From: a virus
IMG/VR virus record: IMGVR_UViG_3300025840_000127
Span: 1 to 33,496 of that record
Length of the DNA: 33,496 nucleotides
Strand: one strand, 5' to 3'
The position numbers and the translations under genes are program-made. The notes under the pieces are model-generated. The model saw only the letters and a program-made list of their open reading frames with translations, ran no database searches and was not told the origin of the DNA. Below are positions 1 through 6,531 of the stretch, one piece after another (position 1 is the first letter of the stretch; each line of letters begins with the position of its first letter).

Positions 1-139
1 ATAGCGCTGCCCCTCGAGGTGGCGCAATTCATCAGTTGAGATATTTGGGCCACTCACCATCTCAATCGTAACGCTTCGCAAATATTTTAGAATTTCTTTG
101 CCAGTAGGCTCTGAGAATACAGAAGCAATATTAAGACTG
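1..139. repeat. Terminal direct repeat, left copy (circular overlap)
   Basis: These 139 bases are repeated at 33358-33496. The copies differ at one position only: C at base 13 here, T at 33370. The repeat lies inside a continuous reading frame, and the difference falls on the third base of a Glu codon (GAG/GAA), so it is silent. This looks like the overlap of a circularly permuted or circularly assembled genome rather than a T7-style end, which normally lies outside the structural genes. The unique genome length would be 33,357 bp. Confidence 0.9.
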
Positions 140-204
140 ATCTTGTCTTCATCAGCCTTAGATCTTGTTACTCCGTCTAAACCAATATGGTTATTCTGCG
201 GCAA
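1..204 (-). CDS. Bbp19-like small virion-module protein, 5' part (continues at right end)
   Basis: Joining base 1 to base 33357 gives an uninterrupted 87-aa frame that starts here and stops at 33298. The proposed start is a TTG at 204-202, inside the last codons of the portal gene, with AGGA seven bases upstream; no ATG is available. The product contains SVFSEPTGKEILKYLR, then TIEMVSGPN, then LRHLEGQRYLVGLIER, a pattern I recognise from the small Bbp19-type proteins found between portal and scaffold genes in many podoviruses. Its role is unknown; a head-assembly accessory is an inference from position. The first 68 codons are in this part. The frame overlaps the next gene, the scaffold, by 8 bases. 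Confidence 0.75.
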   Translation of the reverse strand, partial: MPQNNHIGLDGVTRSKADEDKISLNIASVFSEPTGKEILKYLRSVTIEMVSGPNISTDELRHLEGQRY

Positions 205-1735
205 TCTGTGGTCCTGCGATCTGTTCCTGTTGTTGCATCTGAGCCATTTGCTGCATCATTGCAACTATTTGTTTACGCTCATCTGCATCACGAATCAACC
301 CATCAGGTACACCAAATTTTTTCGCAAGGTGAATTGCTGTTTCTTCTGAGTTAATTAGCAGGTTCGTCATATCAGCACCGAAGTATGCGTTTACTAGTTC
401 TAGGAACCTAGATACCGCAGTAATGTCTTGGTTTGACTGCGCTTGTGCAAGTGGTGAAACAGAACGGATCTTTACTTCACGACCATTTACAGTTGGCAGT
501 TCAATGCGTCCTTGTTTCTTTAGGATGTGAATTACACGTTGCAACACTGGCTGAACAAGCTCCGCTTGCAATCGACCAAACGCAGATCCAATGCGACGAG
601 ATAGATCAGCCATACGCTCTGCAACTTCTGTAGCTGATGCTGGCGTTTTATCTGGATTACCTAGCATATCATTGTATAGCGCACGTTTAATATTCAAACG
701 CATGTCACCAAGAACAAGATCCGCAACATCGAAGCGACCCGCTGCTTGTATAGGCTGTAATCCACCAGATTGAGGTGACTTAGGAATGATCGTCCCTGGC
801 ACTAGATTAATTGTATCAGGGTTAATAATGCCATCATCATCCATTTGATAGATGCCAGATATAGCCATCTGCGCATTTTCTAAGATAAGTTGGATAGTAA
901 GGTTGGTTGTTTTGATAGCAGACAGCGCATTGATTAGGGGCCCACGACCATAGACTTCACCCGCACACTTAGACCAACGGAAGCAAACATATGGGTTAGA
1001 TCCAACACCAGTAAAGCTATGCTCAACTAAATATGTTTTAGTAGACATATCAATTACATAATGAAGGTGAGCTTCTTGGTTTTTCTTTGAGTAATCCTTA
1101 CAAACTACCTCAAGTACAGTACACTTACCTTCTGGATCCCGAGCAATACGCTGAGAAACCTTCTCATCAAACTGCCCATCAGGATAAAGATATGTAAGAT
1201 CTGAATTACGAATGCCTTTACGCTCACGAAATACATGATCGATCTTATCATCAGGGCCAGTATCAAGAACAACATGAGGCAACGGAACCGCTGAGAACAT
1301 AACAGGGTTTAATGCATCACCTTCTTCAACACATAGAACACCAGTACCGACAGCAAGATCCATAAAGGATTCGTGTACCTCTTGAGCAAAGTTAGAGTTT
1401 TGAAGGATCTCAAACACATACTCGGTAACTTCATCAAGGTCATTGTTTACTATGTCAGCTTCACTAGCAGGTATCTCTGATCCAGCAGTTAGGTCTGCCC
1501 AACGCGCAAAGTTAGGAACAAGGCCAGACTGTAGGCGAGATGCAAACTCTTGAACGCCAACTACAGCAGTTTCATCAAAGATCTTATCATCTCGACGCTG
1601 ACCTGCCGTTTCATAGTAAAAGGATTCACGCTGCGGTAGCGCGTACTCATAACATTCCTCGAACAAGTCTACGAAGTTTTGCCGATGTGCTTTAGCTTTT
1701 TCGTAGCGCTCAAGGTATTTCTTAGGGTCATGCAT
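191..1735 (-). CDS. Portal (head-tail connector) protein, T7 gp8-like
   Basis: The product is 514 aa, close to the roughly 530 aa of T7 gp8-type connectors. These form the dodecameric ring at one capsid vertex through which DNA is packaged and ejected. It opens with a basic helical stretch (YLERYEKAKAHRQNFVDLFEECYEYALPQ), the usual opening of this family. Residues near 260-300 (YGRGPLINALSAIKTTNLT) and 365-380 (TPASATEVAERMADLSR) match conserved connector motifs. The C-terminal tail is rich in Gln and Met. The ATG overlaps the stop of the 146-aa gene by one base (TAATG), so translation is probably coupled. Its neighbours (terminase, scaffold, capsid) fit the assignment. Family assignment is confident; it was made without an alignment. 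Confidence 0.92.
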   Translation of the reverse strand: MHDPKKYLERYEKAKAHRQNFVDLFEECYEYALPQRESFYYETAGQRRDDKIFDETAVVGVQEFASRLQSGLVPNFARWADLTAGSEIPASEADIVNNDLDEVTEYVFEILQNSNFAQEVHESFMDLAVGTGVLCVEEGDALNPVMFSAVPLPHVVLDTGPDDKIDHVFRERKGIRNSDLTYLYPDGQFDEKVSQRIARDPEGKCTVLEVVCKDYSKKNQEAHLHYVIDMSTKTYLVEHSFTGVGSNPYVCFRWSKCAGEVYGRGPLINALSAIKTTNLTIQLILENAQMAISGIYQMDDDGIINPDTINLVPGTIIPKSPQSGGLQPIQAAGRFDVADLVLGDMRLNIKRALYNDMLGNPDKTPASATEVAERMADLSRRIGSAFGRLQAELVQPVLQRVIHILKKQGRIELPTVNGREVKIRSVSPLAQAQSNQDITAVSRFLELVNAYFGADMTNLLINSEETAIHLAKKFGVPDGLIRDADERKQIVAMMQQMAQMQQQEQIAGPQIAAE

Positions 1736-2175
1736 TATAGATACCTGCTATAGAATCCGATTCCACCAGTAGAGCCAGTAAGAAGTGAACGGCGACCAGA
1801 TCCACGACGCTTTCCAGTTGCGGGAGCAATCATAGAAGAACTAGCCATCATGCCTAGGTCACGTTCTTTTCCTGTAAGAACTTTCTTACCTGAACCATAT
1901 TCCTGTGTGCGCTCTAAGCGCTTACGAAGCAAGGACTGTTTTGAACGTGCGCGTTCAATTCGTTTCTGACGCAGTTCCTCTTGAGCTAGTCGCTCTTGTT
2001 CTTTTGTTGCTGCATCAGGCTCTTTTATAACAGTTGTTGGAGTTACGCTCGTCTGACCAATATTTACAGGCTTTTCAGGTTCAGGCTTTAGGCCCTTTTC
2101 ATCTATTTCATCTTTGATAGCACTGGCCACATCCACTGGGGCCGCAGACGCTTTTTTCTTTTTACCAAAACACAT
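1735..2175 (-). CDS. 146-aa conserved protein upstream of portal, GIGFYSRYL C-terminus
   Basis: This is a Lys/Arg/Glu-rich protein that begins MCFGKKKK and has a long charged helical middle (about residues 58-95). The C-terminus (GKRRGSGRRSLLTGSTGGIGFYSRYL region, residues 120-146) is a glycine-rich tail that I associate with small proteins next to the portal gene in marine podoviruses. It has no enzyme motif. Position between terminase and portal suggests a head or packaging accessory role, but function is unknown. A good ribosome binding site (AAGGAG) precedes the ATG. A TTGTGCGTTG element lies about 50 bp upstream, so this gene may open its own transcript with the portal gene. Confidence 0.8.
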   Translation of the reverse strand: MCFGKKKKASAAPVDVASAIKDEIDEKGLKPEPEKPVNIGQTSVTPTTVIKEPDAATKEQERLAQEELRQKRIERARSKQSLLRKRLERTQEYGSGKKVLTGKERDLGMMASSSMIAPATGKRRGSGRRSLLTGSTGGIGFYSRYL

Positions 2176-2233
2176 CGGATCACTCCTTCTTTGCTATTGC
2201 AAAGCATAGAAAATAAAAAAGTTCAACGCACAA
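2176..2233 (-). promoter_or_regulatory. TTGTGCGTTG element 1 and possible late promoter
   Basis: The 10-mer TTGTGCGTTG reads on the minus strand at 2233-2224, overlapping the last codons of the large terminase gene. It is followed by a T-rich stretch and TATGCT 14 bases after the 10-mer. Taking TTGTGC as a -35 gives an 18-base spacer to a TATGCT -10. The Shine-Dalgarno AAGGAG and the ATG at 2175 follow. The same 10-mer occurs at three other late-gene upstream regions. Promoter activity is inferred. Confidence 0.5.
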
Positions 2234-3770
2234 GTGACCACACACTAGGTTTCTTAGCTGCGTTCTTTGGTTTGCGGTTGAATACATCAAAGTCTTTCTT
2301 TGCGTAAGCAATCTGTGATGGCTTCTGATTTGACATTAAGGCTCTGCCCTCACCAGCCCCAAGAAGTAAATACTGTAAAGCATCGTGAATGTGCGAGTAC
2401 ATATTCTTGTCAGGCTTATCTGCATATCTTTCGCCACTAACTTCCATACGCTTATATGAATACCCACCCTCAAAGCCTTTGATTAGCTGCTGGCAACGGC
2501 GATCAACTAGAAACGCAGGTTTGCCTTCAACCATTTTATTAAGTTGTTGCGAAACTGACTCCAAGCGGAGATCAACCGAATTACTCGGAGCGGGGAATGC
2601 GCGAAGACCAGCACCTCTAAGTATGTGGAAAGGGGTAGATTCGTCCGTTTGCGCCCTAAAATCACCCGCTGGATCCCCATATATGTAGACATCGGAAGTC
2701 GTAGCAAAGCGCGTAGCAATCTCATTTCTTAGAACCTCTGCAAATCTAACTATGCCCATATCAAATGCAACGATCTCAGATTGAATCAACCACCTGTTTC
2801 TAACCTTTTGACCAATAACAGCCGCAGGGGTAAGGCCAAAGTCAATTCCGATATACAACGGAAGGTTAGCCGCAACAGGTATTTCTTCTTTAGCAACGTG
2901 AGTTTCAGTAACAAACATGGGATATACTGGCTTTCCATCCTGAATTGTACCAAGTCTATTCATAACATAGACATCAATCCAAGATTTAGTTTTACCCTGA
3001 ATAAGGTTTGGATAATAGTTTTGCATCATGTTCTTACGGTTTTCAGCCGCATCACTAGGAACATAATCCTCTATTTCCCCATCCTCATTGTAGGTTTCTT
3101 TCATACCTGCGGGTTGCGTAAAAAACTGCCAGTTCTCTGGCTTGACCAACATCTTTGCTTGATCGCGCGGGATGTGATCTGGGATAGGAACTTCACCAGA
3201 CATGATAGGCCACCAGTGATCTTCTTCTGGAGCGTTGGTATCGGCAATAACACCTGTCCAACTTGGGCCACCTTCACGCATAGAAGGAAAACGACCAACA
3301 CGCATTGTACACGCATCGATGATAGACTTTGGAATCTCACGCGCCTCGTTAATCCAAATGCCAGTTAGTTCGAGTGAAAGCAATTTCTTAACATCTTCAG
3401 GTCGATCTAATGCTAAGAAGATGACCTCAAGATCTAAGTCACCCTTCTTGATATGGTGGGTGTATGGCACTGACCAGATAAACTTACCCCATTGATCCTC
3501 GGGAAACCAATCAAGCCAAGTCTTAATAGTGGTAGTTCGTAGCTGTGGGTTGGTGTTACGAATGATTGCCCATCTACTTCGACGGATCCCATCTTCGTTT
3601 TTCTTCTGTGCAAGCGCACGGCGAAACACTTCTACGCAGCAGCCGACAGATTTACCAGAACCAACAGGCCCACGGATCCCACGAAAGAACGTATCGTCCT
3701 TCATAAACTGCTTTAAGACTTCGCCATCTGGTTTGTACTTAAAGGTTGCCAACTTTGTGATCCACTGCAA
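2223..3770 (-). CDS. Terminase large subunit (packaging ATPase and nuclease)
   Basis: This is a 515-aa DNA-packaging motor. Walker A is GPVGSGKS at residues 34-41. A Walker B-like stretch GIWINEARE lies at 137-145, with Glu142 as the likely catalytic acid and Asn in place of the usual Asp, a variant I recall in this subgroup. The C-terminal RNase H-like nuclease shows its three acidic positions: Asp310 in IGIDFG, Asp366 in YGDPAGD and Asp463 in SHIHDAL. The assigned start is a TTG inside the end of the upstream 64-aa gene (32 bp overlap) with a weak ribosome site; a second in-frame TTG six codons on is an alternative. It acts with the small subunit at 5800-6177 and docks on the portal. Confidence 0.93.
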   Translation of the reverse strand: MQWITKLATFKYKPDGEVLKQFMKDDTFFRGIRGPVGSGKSVGCCVEVFRRALAQKKNEDGIRRSRWAIIRNTNPQLRTTTIKTWLDWFPEDQWGKFIWSVPYTHHIKKGDLDLEVIFLALDRPEDVKKLLSLELTGIWINEAREIPKSIIDACTMRVGRFPSMREGGPSWTGVIADTNAPEEDHWWPIMSGEVPIPDHIPRDQAKMLVKPENWQFFTQPAGMKETYNEDGEIEDYVPSDAAENRKNMMQNYYPNLIQGKTKSWIDVYVMNRLGTIQDGKPVYPMFVTETHVAKEEIPVAANLPLYIGIDFGLTPAAVIGQKVRNRWLIQSEIVAFDMGIVRFAEVLRNEIATRFATTSDVYIYGDPAGDFRAQTDESTPFHILRGAGLRAFPAPSNSVDLRLESVSQQLNKMVEGKPAFLVDRRCQQLIKGFEGGYSYKRMEVSGERYADKPDKNMYSHIHDALQYLLLGAGEGRALMSNQKPSQIAYAKKDFDVFNRKPKNAAKKPSVWSLVR

Positions 3771-3933
3771 ACTTTAACATGCGTTCAATAACTTCAGGCC
3801 CAATAACATCTATGATCTTGTCAGCCTCATAGTCGGTCTGAAAGTCCTTGGGGTGGTGCTGCATGTGTACTTTCTTCACCACCCTGCGAAGCAAGTCTCG
3901 CTCATGCTTAGAAAGGGTTTGGGTAAAGCTCAT
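3739..3933 (-). CDS. 64-aa conserved protein preceding large terminase
   Basis: This is a small basic/acidic helical protein beginning with a Lys-His-Glu-Arg-Asp motif (LSKHERDLLRRVVKKVHMQHHP), followed by TDYEADKIIDVIGPEVIERMLK. I associate this arrangement with small genes placed directly before the terminase gene in marine podoviruses; the function is not known. It overlaps the upstream 86-aa gene by four bases (ATGA) and runs 32 bases into the terminase gene, which indicates translational coupling. It could be a packaging accessory, but nothing in the sequence demonstrates that. Confidence 0.75.
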   Translation of the reverse strand: MSFTQTLSKHERDLLRRVVKKVHMQHHPKDFQTDYEADKIIDVIGPEVIERMLKFAVDHKVGNL

Positions 3934-4190
3934 TCGTCTTCTATCTCAATTCTTTTTGGCGCAGCCGACTTCTTTTTCTTAGGCTTCGGCTTAGAATACG
4001 CCTCGTTAATGTCAGTAGTGGAAGGGTCGTCTGCCTTCAGCCGTCCTTTGGAGCTACGAGAACGTGTTGGTTCTGGCCCTTCCACCAAGCGGCGCGAGTC
4101 AGGGGTTCTCGTTTTGCCGCTATACGTTGTACCAGCAAGAACATGTGTCTCGCCAGTATACAATTCACCGCTAGTTAAATACCAAGCCAT
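3930..4190 (-). CDS. 86-aa protein with TGETHVLAGTTYSGKTRT motif and basic tail
   Basis: The N-terminus (MAWYLTSGELYTGETHVLAGTTYSGK, residues 1-26) is a Gly/Thr-rich strand-like segment, followed by a region ending in SRRLVEGPEP. The C-terminal third contains a run of Lys and Pro (KPKPKKKK) and ends in an acidic IEDE tail. I recognise the N-terminal pattern from unnamed small proteins in similar phages but know no function. It starts on the stop codon of the 60-aa gene (TAATG) and ends in an ATGA overlap with the 64-aa gene, so it belongs to the same tightly coupled late operon. Confidence 0.72.
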   Translation of the reverse strand: MAWYLTSGELYTGETHVLAGTTYSGKTRTPDSRRLVEGPEPTRSRSSKGRLKADDPSTTDINEAYSKPKPKKKKSAAPKRIEIEDE

Positions 4191-4372
4191 TACTTCGATG
4201 GCCTTACAGCTTTAGACATCTTAGCACCATCGCCGCGCTTGTTCATATTAGTCAGCGCTTTGTTGACTGCACCACTCTTTAGTGGGCCACCACCCGCTTG
4301 ACCGTTCATTGCTTTAGCTGCTGCTGCGCCCACGGTCGCGCCCATGCTTGCAACTATACTTAATAAAGACAT
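4190..4372 (-). CDS. 60-aa Ala/Gly-rich small protein
   Basis: The first 20 residues (MSLLSIVASMGATVGAAAAK) are a short hydrophobic, Ala-rich segment; the rest is Gly-rich and then basic (LTNMNKRGDGAKMSKAVRPSK). It could associate with membrane or be a small structural protein. No family was recognised. It has the strongest ribosome site in this cassette (AGGAGG seven bases before the ATG), so it may be made in quantity. It is followed directly by the 86-aa gene with a one-base overlap. Confidence 0.65.
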   Translation of the reverse strand: MSLLSIVASMGATVGAAAAKAMNGQAGGGPLKSGAVNKALTNMNKRGDGAKMSKAVRPSK

Positions 4373-4381
4373 AGTAACCTC

Positions 4382-4618
4382 CTACGTTCTGTACTGTCTT
4401 ACTTTCCGAGCAATCGTTTTCGGTTGAGCCACAAACTGCTTACCCTTTGCCTTGCCCTCTCGTTTAGCTCTGGTTGTAGCTGCATATTCAGAATCACTAA
4501 GAGCAGCAATAGCCTTGCTAGGAAGGTAACGCTCACCAGTCTCACTAGACTTCTTACCAGACTTAGTGCGCCACTTTTGCTTTCCCCAGTTAAGTAGAGA
4601 CTTTTGCGGAGCTTTCAT
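4382..4618 (-). CDS. 78-aa basic protein, RTKSGK...GERYLP...GKQFVAQP type
   Basis: This is a very basic small protein. Its ordered motifs are WGKQKWRTKSGKKS (10-23), GERYLPSKAIAAL (28-40), TRAKREGKAKGKQF (49-62) and a final KTIARKVRQYR. I recognise this series from uncharacterised small phage proteins usually carried near the two other basic proteins found here (4984-5154 and 5151-5423). A nucleic-acid-binding or DNA-condensing role would fit the charge but is inference. The Shine-Dalgarno (AGAGGG) lies inside the 28-aa frame that overlaps its 5' end. Confidence 0.75.
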   Translation of the reverse strand: MKAPQKSLLNWGKQKWRTKSGKKSSETGERYLPSKAIAALSDSEYAATTRAKREGKAKGKQFVAQPKTIARKVRQYRT

Positions 4619-4676
4619 CTGCTTCCCTCTGCTTCTTTAGTATGGCATTTAATGTGCCGCGATCTTCGTAGGTCAT
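4590..4676 (-). CDS. Putative 28-aa micro-ORF
   Basis: This frame fills the 57-base gap between the 102-aa gene and the 78-aa gene. It starts with an ATG that overlaps the preceding stop by one base (TAATG), has AAAAGG just upstream, and encodes MTYEDRGTLNAILKKQREAD plus eight more residues, overlapping the 78-aa gene by 29 bases. The predicted peptide is helical and charged. It might be a real peptide or simply a coupling frame that carries ribosomes to the next start. No homologue is known to me. Confidence 0.4.
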   Translation of the reverse strand: MTYEDRGTLNAILKKQREADESSAKVST

Positions 4677-4984
4677 TATCCTTTTGGCGACCTTTTAATC
4701 AAAGAGCGTATCTTTTCTTTTTCGGCAGCATTAAGTCTATTCTGCTCCAAGCGATCAAATACTTTTGCACTTTTTTCTCCATCATCTCCATATTCGTTTC
4801 GAAGGAAATTAGCAAATGCTGCATGATCACCTGCGCGTGCCTTGCTCTGCTTTTGGTAATTTTCGCTATTAATGTTCTTGATAAAATTACGATAAACCTT
4901 ACGAGATAATTTTTCCCACTGCTCAGCTGTACCATATTGCTTTGCACCAGAGGCAGTTGTGTACATCTTTAATTTCTCAGCCAT
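4676..4984 (-). CDS. 102-aa charged helical protein
   Basis: This is a Lys/Glu/Arg/Gln-rich protein without Cys, predicted mostly helical, with an aromatic-containing N-terminus (MAEKLKMYTTASGAKQYGTAEQWEKLSRKVYRNF region). It ends in a basic tail (IRSLIKRSPKG). No family was recognised. Its start overlaps the stop of the 56-aa gene by one base and its stop overlaps the start of the 28-aa micro-ORF by one base, so it is embedded in the coupled cassette between the two terminase genes. Confidence 0.65.
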   Translation of the reverse strand: MAEKLKMYTTASGAKQYGTAEQWEKLSRKVYRNFIKNINSENYQKQSKARAGDHAAFANFLRNEYGDDGEKSAKVFDRLEQNRLNAAEKEKIRSLIKRSPKG

Positions 4985-5154
4985 TATCGGTATCCTCCAC
5001 CTTTCGCTTTGTATTCCTTTGCAAGCAACTGTGCCTTACGCGCCGACCATTGACCAGCTTTAGTTCCATGAGTCGCGCGATTCTTTATAGCTTGAAACAA
5101 ACTCTTGCGCATCTTTGGCTTGGTATAGTTGCCAGCAGCATTAACCGTACTCAT
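4984..5154 (-). CDS. 56-aa NAAGNYTKP...GQWSARKAQLLA...YKAKGGGYR protein
   Basis: This gene encodes 56 aa. Its motifs are VNAAGNYTKPKMRK (4-17), AGQWSARKAQLLAKEYKA (33-50) and a GGGYR terminus. I recognise this as a widespread but uncharacterised small phage protein; the Trp-Ser-Ala-Arg-Lys-Ala-Gln core is its hallmark. It is strongly basic. It begins with an ATGA overlap on the 90-aa gene and ends overlapping the 102-aa gene's ATG. Function is unknown; binding to nucleic acid is plausible from charge alone. Confidence 0.82.
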   Translation of the reverse strand: MSTVNAAGNYTKPKMRKSLFQAIKNRATHGTKAGQWSARKAQLLAKEYKAKGGGYR

Positions 5155-5423
5155 GACTTCTTATTCCTTTTGGCAAAGTTACGAGCAGCCTCTACACTAC
5201 CAAAACCCCAAGCCTTCAACGCTAATGCCTTACGAGTCGGGCGACCCTTCTCATCTTTCATCGGCCCCTTCATACCAGCAAACCGAGCAGCAAAAGAAAC
5301 ACGACGAGGATTAGTCCCGCTCTTAACAGGAGCCTTGAGATTAGCACCCTCAGTCCTTTTAAAATACGCACGACCCGCCGCATTCAAACCACCTTTAGGA
5401 TTCTGATACTCTTTCCTTGGCAT
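5151..5423 (-). CDS. 90-aa basic protein, GGLNAAGRAYF / DEKGRPTRKALALKAWGF type (DUF6321-like)
   Basis: The ordered motifs are PKGGLNAAGRAYFKRTEGANLKAP (9-32), SGTNPRRVSFAARFAGMKGP (35-54) and DEKGRPTRKALALKAWGFGS (57-76). They match my memory of the DUF6321 group, small basic proteins of marine phages and some giant-virus-related elements. No catalytic residues stand out. It is the third of three recognisable basic mini-proteins in this cassette. The start directly abuts the previous stop (TAA ATG) and the end overlaps the 56-aa gene by four bases. Confidence 0.78.
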   Translation of the reverse strand: MPRKEYQNPKGGLNAAGRAYFKRTEGANLKAPVKSGTNPRRVSFAARFAGMKGPMKDEKGRPTRKALALKAWGFGSVEAARNFAKRNKKS

Positions 5424-5684
5424 TTATGGCTCCTGATCTTTCTTAACTTTCTGCGCCATACGATCTTGACGCAACATGTTAGCTTCGATCTTCTTCGCTT
5501 TTTTAAGCAACGAAGCACGCTGAGAAGATGTTACCAACTGACCATCATCCGTACCAAGCATCTCCTTAACCTTACGTCGAAAAGCAGACAGCTTAGAATA
5601 ATCCTTCGGCATACGCTCCAACTTAGCGTCTATCATTTCATATCGAGCCTTCATTAAACTCGCTGGACTTTGACCTTTGGGCAT
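5424..5684 (-). CDS. 86-aa Lys-rich helical protein
   Basis: This is a basic, probably all-helical protein (MPKGQSPASLMKARYEMIDA start; Lys-rich end KKIEANMLRQDRMAQKVKKD). No family was recognised. It is the first gene of the small-protein cassette downstream of the small terminase subunit. An AAAGGT ribosome site precedes the ATG and a plausible sigma70-type promoter lies 50-80 bp upstream, so the cassette could be transcribed separately from the terminase small subunit. Confidence 0.65.
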   Translation of the reverse strand: MPKGQSPASLMKARYEMIDAKLERMPKDYSKLSAFRRKVKEMLGTDDGQLVTSSQRASLLKKAKKIEANMLRQDRMAQKVKKDQEP

Positions 5685-5735
5685 GACGTACCTTTCACCA
5701 AAAAAATCTATCTAAACCTTTGCGTACCTTTTTAG

Positions 5736-5765
5736 CCTATAACTCGGGTTTGGGACTACTGACAA
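5736..5765 (-). promoter_or_regulatory. Possible sigma70 promoter before the small-protein cassette
   Basis: On the minus strand, TTGTCA (5765-5760) and TATAGG (5741-5736) are separated by 18 bases, in the 115-bp intergenic stretch 5685-5799. The motif AAAGGTACG occurs twice between this site and the ATG at 5684, once as the ribosome site. The call rests on match to consensus only. Confidence 0.4.
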
Positions 5766-5799
5766 TCACGCTAGTGCAGTTTTTTAACCCCACCCCCTG

Positions 5800-6177
5800 C
5801 TAGGACAGATCAATTGTTACGCTAATATCCCCAGCAATTTGCACTTGCGAACGATCTATCGGTTTGAACCCAGCCCGATCTAACAGATCCTTGGATGCTT
5901 CCAGCTGCACATACTCGCTCTTAGCTCCACTGGATAACTCCGCTACCCTGCCTAGTGCCCTGACAGCGTGAATCCCAAATGCATCTGCTGTTGCTTGCAT
6001 GAGATACTGTTGCACATGCGGAGTTTTCATAGCTTTGTATGCAGAGGCTCGTCCGCTGTTCCCCGCTGCGTACCCAGCCTCATGTGCAGCTTTTGCTACA
6101 TTGCCACCGTTTGCTACAAACGCATCCACTAGCGCTCGTTGCCTTTCTGTTAGATCACGCTTAATCACACCACTCAT
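5800..6177 (-). CDS. Terminase small subunit (DNA recognition)
   Basis: The product is 125 aa from the ATG at 6177. The N-terminal half reads LTERQRALVDAFVANGGNVAKAAHEAGYA, the helix-turn-helix opening of the Terminase_2 small-subunit family: residues 8-36 contain the ER/Q-x2-FV, N-A-x-AA-x-x-AGY pattern. It is followed by a helical region (TPHVQQYLMQ) and a C-terminal LLDRAGFKP motif also typical of the family. It would select viral DNA and recruit the large subunit. The open frame extends upstream to 6282, but that extension is a G/A-rich translation of the leader and overlaps the presumed promoter, so I prefer the ATG with GAAAGGG upstream. Confidence 0.85.
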   Translation of the reverse strand: MSGVIKRDLTERQRALVDAFVANGGNVAKAAHEAGYAAGNSGRASAYKAMKTPHVQQYLMQATADAFGIHAVRALGRVAELSSGAKSEYVQLEASKDLLDRAGFKPIDRSQVQIAGDISVTIDLS

Positions 6178-6220
6178 GTCTAAAGCCCTTTCGACTGTCT
6201 GTTCATAGTCCTTACTGTCG

Positions 6221-6243
6221 CCCCCCTCTCCCTCTCTCCCCCC
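6221..6243 (-). other. G-run polypurine tract in terminase leader (possible quadruplex or pac-type signal)
   Basis: The minus strand has six G, then AGAGA, three G, AGA, six G: 23 pure purines 44-66 bases upstream of the small terminase start. The spacing of G-runs is compatible with an intramolecular quadruplex in DNA or in the leader RNA. A packaging recognition site near the small-subunit gene is known for several headful phages, so a pac role is conceivable; neither function is shown by sequence alone. Confidence 0.45.
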
Positions 6244-6244
6244 A

Positions 6245-6282
6245 TTGATAGCACTCGATGTAACACCCCTGTCAACGCACAA
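6245..6282 (-). promoter_or_regulatory. TTGTGCGTTG element 2 with TTGACA, late module head
   Basis: The 10-mer reads on the minus strand at 6282-6273, within a longer AATTTGTGCGTTG shared with element 4. It runs into TTGACA (6275-6270), a perfect -35, followed after 19 bases by TATCAA (6250-6245) preceded by TG, an extended -10-like arrangement. The first late gene, the small terminase subunit, starts about 70 bases downstream of it. It also forms the outer end of the left arm of the inverted duplication. Confidence 0.5.
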
Positions 6283-6397
6283 ATTGCACGTTTGCTACAA
6301 CTTTGTACCTGTGCACACTACAAAGGTGATTCAGAACCACAAGTTTTAGTTCTGCCTCGCTTCGGTTTACTGTCTCAGTCAGTACGCTCGTCGGCAC
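6272..6397 (-). pseudogene. Decayed mirror copy of the start of the 134-aa early gene
   Basis: Read on the minus strand, this frame gives LTETVNRSEAELKLVVLNHL followed by 16 more residues and a stop. This parallels MTKKVPTLVELKLAVLNHF...NEQFV of the plus-strand gene at 6644. The DNA is also similar across the leader (see the arm features). The ATG of the functional copy corresponds to CTG here, and the AAGGAGCC ribosome site to GAGGTGCC. It is best read as a truncated, decaying inverted duplicate, not as a working gene; an in-frame GTG at 6397 could still allow a short peptide. Confidence 0.6.
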
Positions 6398-6485
6398 CTC
6401 GTTACAGCTGCGGCCACCTCGCACGTCTTTGTTCATTGCATCGGGCCAAAGACCATTCGCAAGCAGTTTCCTCTTGCTGTTCATA
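6273..6485 (-). repeat. Inverted duplication, left arm
   Basis: The minus strand of this stretch aligns with the plus strand of 6532-6745. Shared blocks, in order, are GGAAAC..CTTGCGAAT, CTTTGGC, GCGAGG, GTAAC.AGG.GCC, TGACT.AG, an exact GAACTAAAACTT, GTTCT.AATCA and GTTG.A.CAAACG. The right arm carries about 15 extra bases containing a hairpin that are absent here. Identity is interrupted by substitutions and small gaps, so the duplication is old. I judged this by eye. Confidence 0.7.
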
Positions 6486-6531
6486 GCTGTGTGATTGTGG
6501 CTGCTGGCGGTGTGTAGTTCGACCTTTTCCT

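Noticed and set aside
1-139. Physical direct terminal repeats of T7 type
   Set aside because: The repeat lies in the middle of a coding frame within the head gene block and the copies are not identical, so assembly overlap of a circular map is more likely.
5800-6282. Longer small-terminase reading frame starting at TTG 6282
   Set aside because: The extra 35 codons translate the G-run tract and overlap the TTGTGCGTTG/TTGACA element. The ATG at 6177 has a suitable ribosome site and begins just before the family motif.
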